A program made the translations under genes and the position numbers. Shown piece by piece: positions 60,901-64,000 of a stretch of 64,000 bases of DNA. Below the pieces are notes generated by a model, which searched no databases, was not told where the DNA came from, and saw only the letters and a list, made by a program, of their open reading frames with translations. Source of the DNA: Strongyloides papillosus (lineage: Eukaryota; Nematoda; Chromadorea; Rhabditida; Strongyloididae); NCBI GenBank assembly GCA_005656395.1, contig SRSI01000060.1, forward strand, positions 372,001 through 436,000, given 5' to 3'. Within the stretch, counting starts at the first letter, position 1, and each line of letters opens with the position of its first letter.

Positions 60901-63900
60901 AAATTTGCTTATCTATGTAGTTATTTTTAAATAATATCAAATGTTATAAATTGTTTTGATTTTTATCAATTTTAAGTTATTTACTTTTTTTACAATCATG
61001 ACAATAATATATTTCATTTCAATATTTAACATTTTCATAATTTTAATCAAATGTAAGGAACGTTTATTTTAATAGATATAAACATTTTAAGGAAGTATTT
61101 CCATACTAAATAAGAGCGACAAGGACCTTTTTTTATAGATAAAAGGTAACCTAAAAAACCAAAATATATTATTTTATTTATATTTAATTTTTTTAACAGT
61201 CGTATAAATTTCTTTTCTTTAAATTATTATCGACTTATTGAAGGGTATATGAAGAAACGAAATATTAAGATAATAAGTTTCTTATGACTTTATAGTATAA
61301 AAAAAATTTCGTTTAAAATATTTTTATATTATACATTAAAATAAACTTAGTAATTATTTTCACTAAAATACAAAATATTAATGTGTATTTTAAGAAAAAT
61401 TATTACTATATTTTCTCATTTTCTATTATTATTTAATGCCAGTAAATTGACAATAGCATAAAAATTTTAAATTACATTGGTTTTAAAATTAATTTATGAT
61501 TTTTTTATTGTATATTTAAAAAAAATGGAAAACAACGTGTTTTCGACAATTACATCTTAATATTTTTCTATTAATTTTATTCATATTATATCGCTTTCTT
61601 TAATATAAGCATTTTTTTTTATTATACCTAAGATATTATGTGTGTATGGCAGGAGTCAGAATACCGATAATTCTTATTTTAGCACGCTACTATGTATGTA
61701 AATTAGAAGCTTGGTGATTAAAACGTTTTAGTCGATAGCTTTTTCTAACGCTTACAATTCAGTAGTGTAAAATTTTTATATTTTCTCTTCCAATGAAATC
61801 TCTTTATGTCTGTCTTAAATGAAATACATATTATTACTAAATGCTATAGTGGGAAAAGGCATATTTTAGTTGACATAGAAAGTGTCTTGCATATACATGC
61901 AAACATTACCTACTTCAAGTTTTAAGAGAAATAGCTGCTGTTTAACATCCAGAGATTACGAGCATTGACGCTATAAATAAAATAGTATATAATGTTTAAC
62001 ATATTCGGCTTACCAGCAACATATGAGGATAGTAGAACACAAGTAAGAGGAATAATGATATACTATAAATTTTCCTTTTAATGTTGCTCCCTAGTGAACA
62101 TGCTACCACTTACTCTGCCATCTACCATACAATTCTATAAATCTATATATAGAAGAAATTTGCCACAATATTATATATATACAAGTAGAGATAATTTCTT
62201 ATATTCCAATAAAATACACACTCTCTCTTTCTAGGAAAAGAGCAATTCCCTGATTTAAAATGAAGAGAAAATAACCTCTAACTTGTATATATATAATTTT
62301 ATACTTACTTTTACTTTCTTGTCATACTCTTTTGTACTTTTTTTTTGTTTGTAGTTTGTCTTTAATCAACTTTATGTAACCATTAAACTATGTATAGATT
62401 TTTTATATTATATATATAAACTTATTGTTATAAAATATTATTGTTTTTTTAATGTATTTTGTATCTAACATTAACATTAATAATGTTATATAAATAACAA
62501 AATATAAAAAAATCATTATATTTTTATGTAGAAAATTCTTTTTATACATAATGTCTATCGAACATATACCCAGTTACTTTAATTATTCTAATTGTAAACT
62601 CATCAAAATAATATATTTTACATAAAAGCAAAAATAGTTTTATTTTTTTAGTTGTCATAAAGTTAAGATATCTTATTTTTGTCAATTATGAAAATTTTTA
62701 TTTCCTTTATCTATTATATAAGTTAATGTGTTAATATGTACACCTCTATTTGTTAGTTTAAAGAAATACAACATAAATTTGTTTAAAATTTTATGCCATG
62801 TCAGTTTTAGTAGCTCATCCTATCATCAACTATTATTGATGAACTATAGCCTTATTTATAATAGTTCTTATTGTTGAAAAAGAGTTGGTGAGGCGGACAT
62901 GAACATGTTAATAATATTTTATTTTCCTCTTTTATTGTGTAATTTGCAATATTCCTTTCAGAATATTCCATATTCATTTCCATCATAATCCTCCTTTTTG
63001 TCTCTGCTATAATATAAGGAAATTTATTGTTTTATATATCAATGATCAACATCATAGAGGAATGTTTATCATAATTTTAGCTGCATTTTGTAAATACAAA
63101 TTTTAAATATTTTACCACCAAACTAAATTCATTCATAACATTTTACTTTATTTTTTTCCAATCCATATATAATGTTGATTTCTCATTATTATTCCTGATT
63201 TTGTTTGCCGATAAAATATTTAATTTCAGCTATAATAATAATGAGAGAAGATCACTCAAAAGCTTTTTCTTTCATGTATATTTTTTTTGTTATTTCAATA
63301 TACATTAAAACGCTTTTATATAATCAATATATTTAGTTGGTAAAATAAAATGATGACACAGTAAATATATATAGTTCTTTTTATACTTTTGAATAAGTAA
63401 TTTTTCTTTAAAATACTCTATTTCAAAACTCTTTTTGATAATTCCCTATTAAAGTTATCTTTCTATTATTCTTTAATATCATTCTATTAACATATTACTA
63501 AATTTCTATAAAGTAGTACTTTTCTAATTAAATGTAAAAGATGGCACATTATTTATAAATTAATTTTTACATTACTCATCCCATAAAGTAAGATCTTCTT
63601 CCTTTTTATAGTATGTACTTAGAAATGTAATTAGGAAATAATTTAATAAAACATTATTATATAGTTATTAATCTGAATTTAGTAGTTTATATGTCACTTC
63701 AAATGAACTTTTCTAAAAACAATTATGTATATATATCCTCTATATATAGTTTTAAATTTACTTTTTTTAACTAAAAACTTTTAAGAATATACTCTTAACT
63801 CATAAATTAAAATTTTTTGAGAAGAAAATAAATATCTAGAGATATATAACATAATCATTATCATCAGTTAATTATAAATGATATAGTTATAATCAGGTAT

Positions 63901-64000
63901 GTAATCTTTTTAAATGTGTTTACGTCTATGTTAAGCTTTTTAAAAGATGAATTAAAAGTAAATTATTATTAAAAAATATTTTTTTCTTTATCCAAAATAG
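57984..64000. other. Gene-poor AT-rich region to window end
   Basis: 6 kb without a supportable gene. The only other island of note is near 61640-62280, which is less AT-rich. It contains an ATG at about 61991 with 17 codons (MFNIFGLPATYEDSRTQ) ending at a good GTAAGA donor at about 62042, and an acceptor TTTCTAG near 62234. It could be a first exon or 5' UTR/promoter of a gene extending past the window. Confidence 0.4.

Noticed and set aside
63228..63290. Possible exon after TTTAATTTCAG near 63229
   Set aside because: The frame continuing from the 57983 donor hits a stop at once, and the alternative frame is a short Phe/Ile run.
1..64000. tRNA, rRNA or CRISPR features
   Set aside because: No cloverleaf with a GTTCRA-type T-loop, no rRNA-like conserved block and no regularly spaced short repeats were recognised by eye; a covariance-model scan was not possible.

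Overview
The window looks like nuclear DNA of a nematode, most likely a Strongyloides-type (Strongyloididae) worm. The sequence is extremely AT-rich. Genes have one to six exons, and most introns are only about 40-55 bases with GTAAG/GTATG donors and T-rich TTTTAG/TTTCAG acceptors. Several products match animal families known from nematodes: a MAGI scaffold, a KCNE/MPS-like channel subunit, CRELD, and SapB-type saposin-like proteins. I saw no bacterial operons, no CRISPR array and no convincing tRNA or rRNA gene. The species call is an inference from composition and gene content.

Layout from left to right. 1-897 holds the 3' part of a Ras-family GTPase ending in a CAAX box (+). 2525-3982 is an unrecognised Ser/Arg-rich protein (+). 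4835-5783 is a KCNE/MPS-like single-pass protein (+). 5937-7857 is a Cys-rich secreted or GPI-anchored DUF7042-7045-like protein (-). 8631-9718 is an EBP/EXPERA family sterol-isomerase-like membrane protein (+). 11192-12271 is an intronless adenosine-receptor-like GPCR (+). 13395-16326 is a tandem cluster of three saposin-like proteins (+), each preceded by GATA-factor-like sites. 16.3-22.8 kb has no intact gene but holds transposon relics: a TA-flanked fold-back element, a dead mariner, a possible LINE fragment, a 93-bp tandem repeat and a possible CHMP-like pseudogene. 22804-24535 is an SH2D4-like SH2 protein (-). 27577-29316 is an unrecognised protein ending in a CAAX-like Cys-Cys-x-x-Met (-).

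30187-36453 is a six-exon MAGI homologue (+): degenerate PDZ0, shrunken guanylate-kinase region, two WW domains and five PDZ domains. Convergent to it is a Ly6-like, repeat-bearing, probably GPI-anchored protein (36542-37380, -). 37976-40054 is a full-length urocanate hydratase (-). 40596-40920 is a 93-residue acidic single-pass protein with an 11-nt first coding exon (-). A 938-bp terminal-inverted-repeat element lies at 41989-42926. 43831-48550 is a large cadherin whose 11-EC layout, membrane-proximal domain and STEL terminus resemble PCDH15/Cad99C (-). 50722-52408 is an SLC22-type organic ion transporter (-). 54052-55341 is a CRELD gene with two alternative 3' acceptors, giving a two-pass membrane form or a soluble form ending in KEDL (+). 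The last 8.6 kb is almost gene-free apart from a candidate exon pair at 57790-57983 and a candidate first exon near 62.0 kb.

The genes are mostly unrelated single units. The clear functional group is the saposin-like cluster: same architecture, same intron position, same-length second exon and shared GATA-like promoter motifs. MAGI is a PDZ scaffold and the cadherin ends in a PDZ ligand, but a link between them is only a hypothesis.
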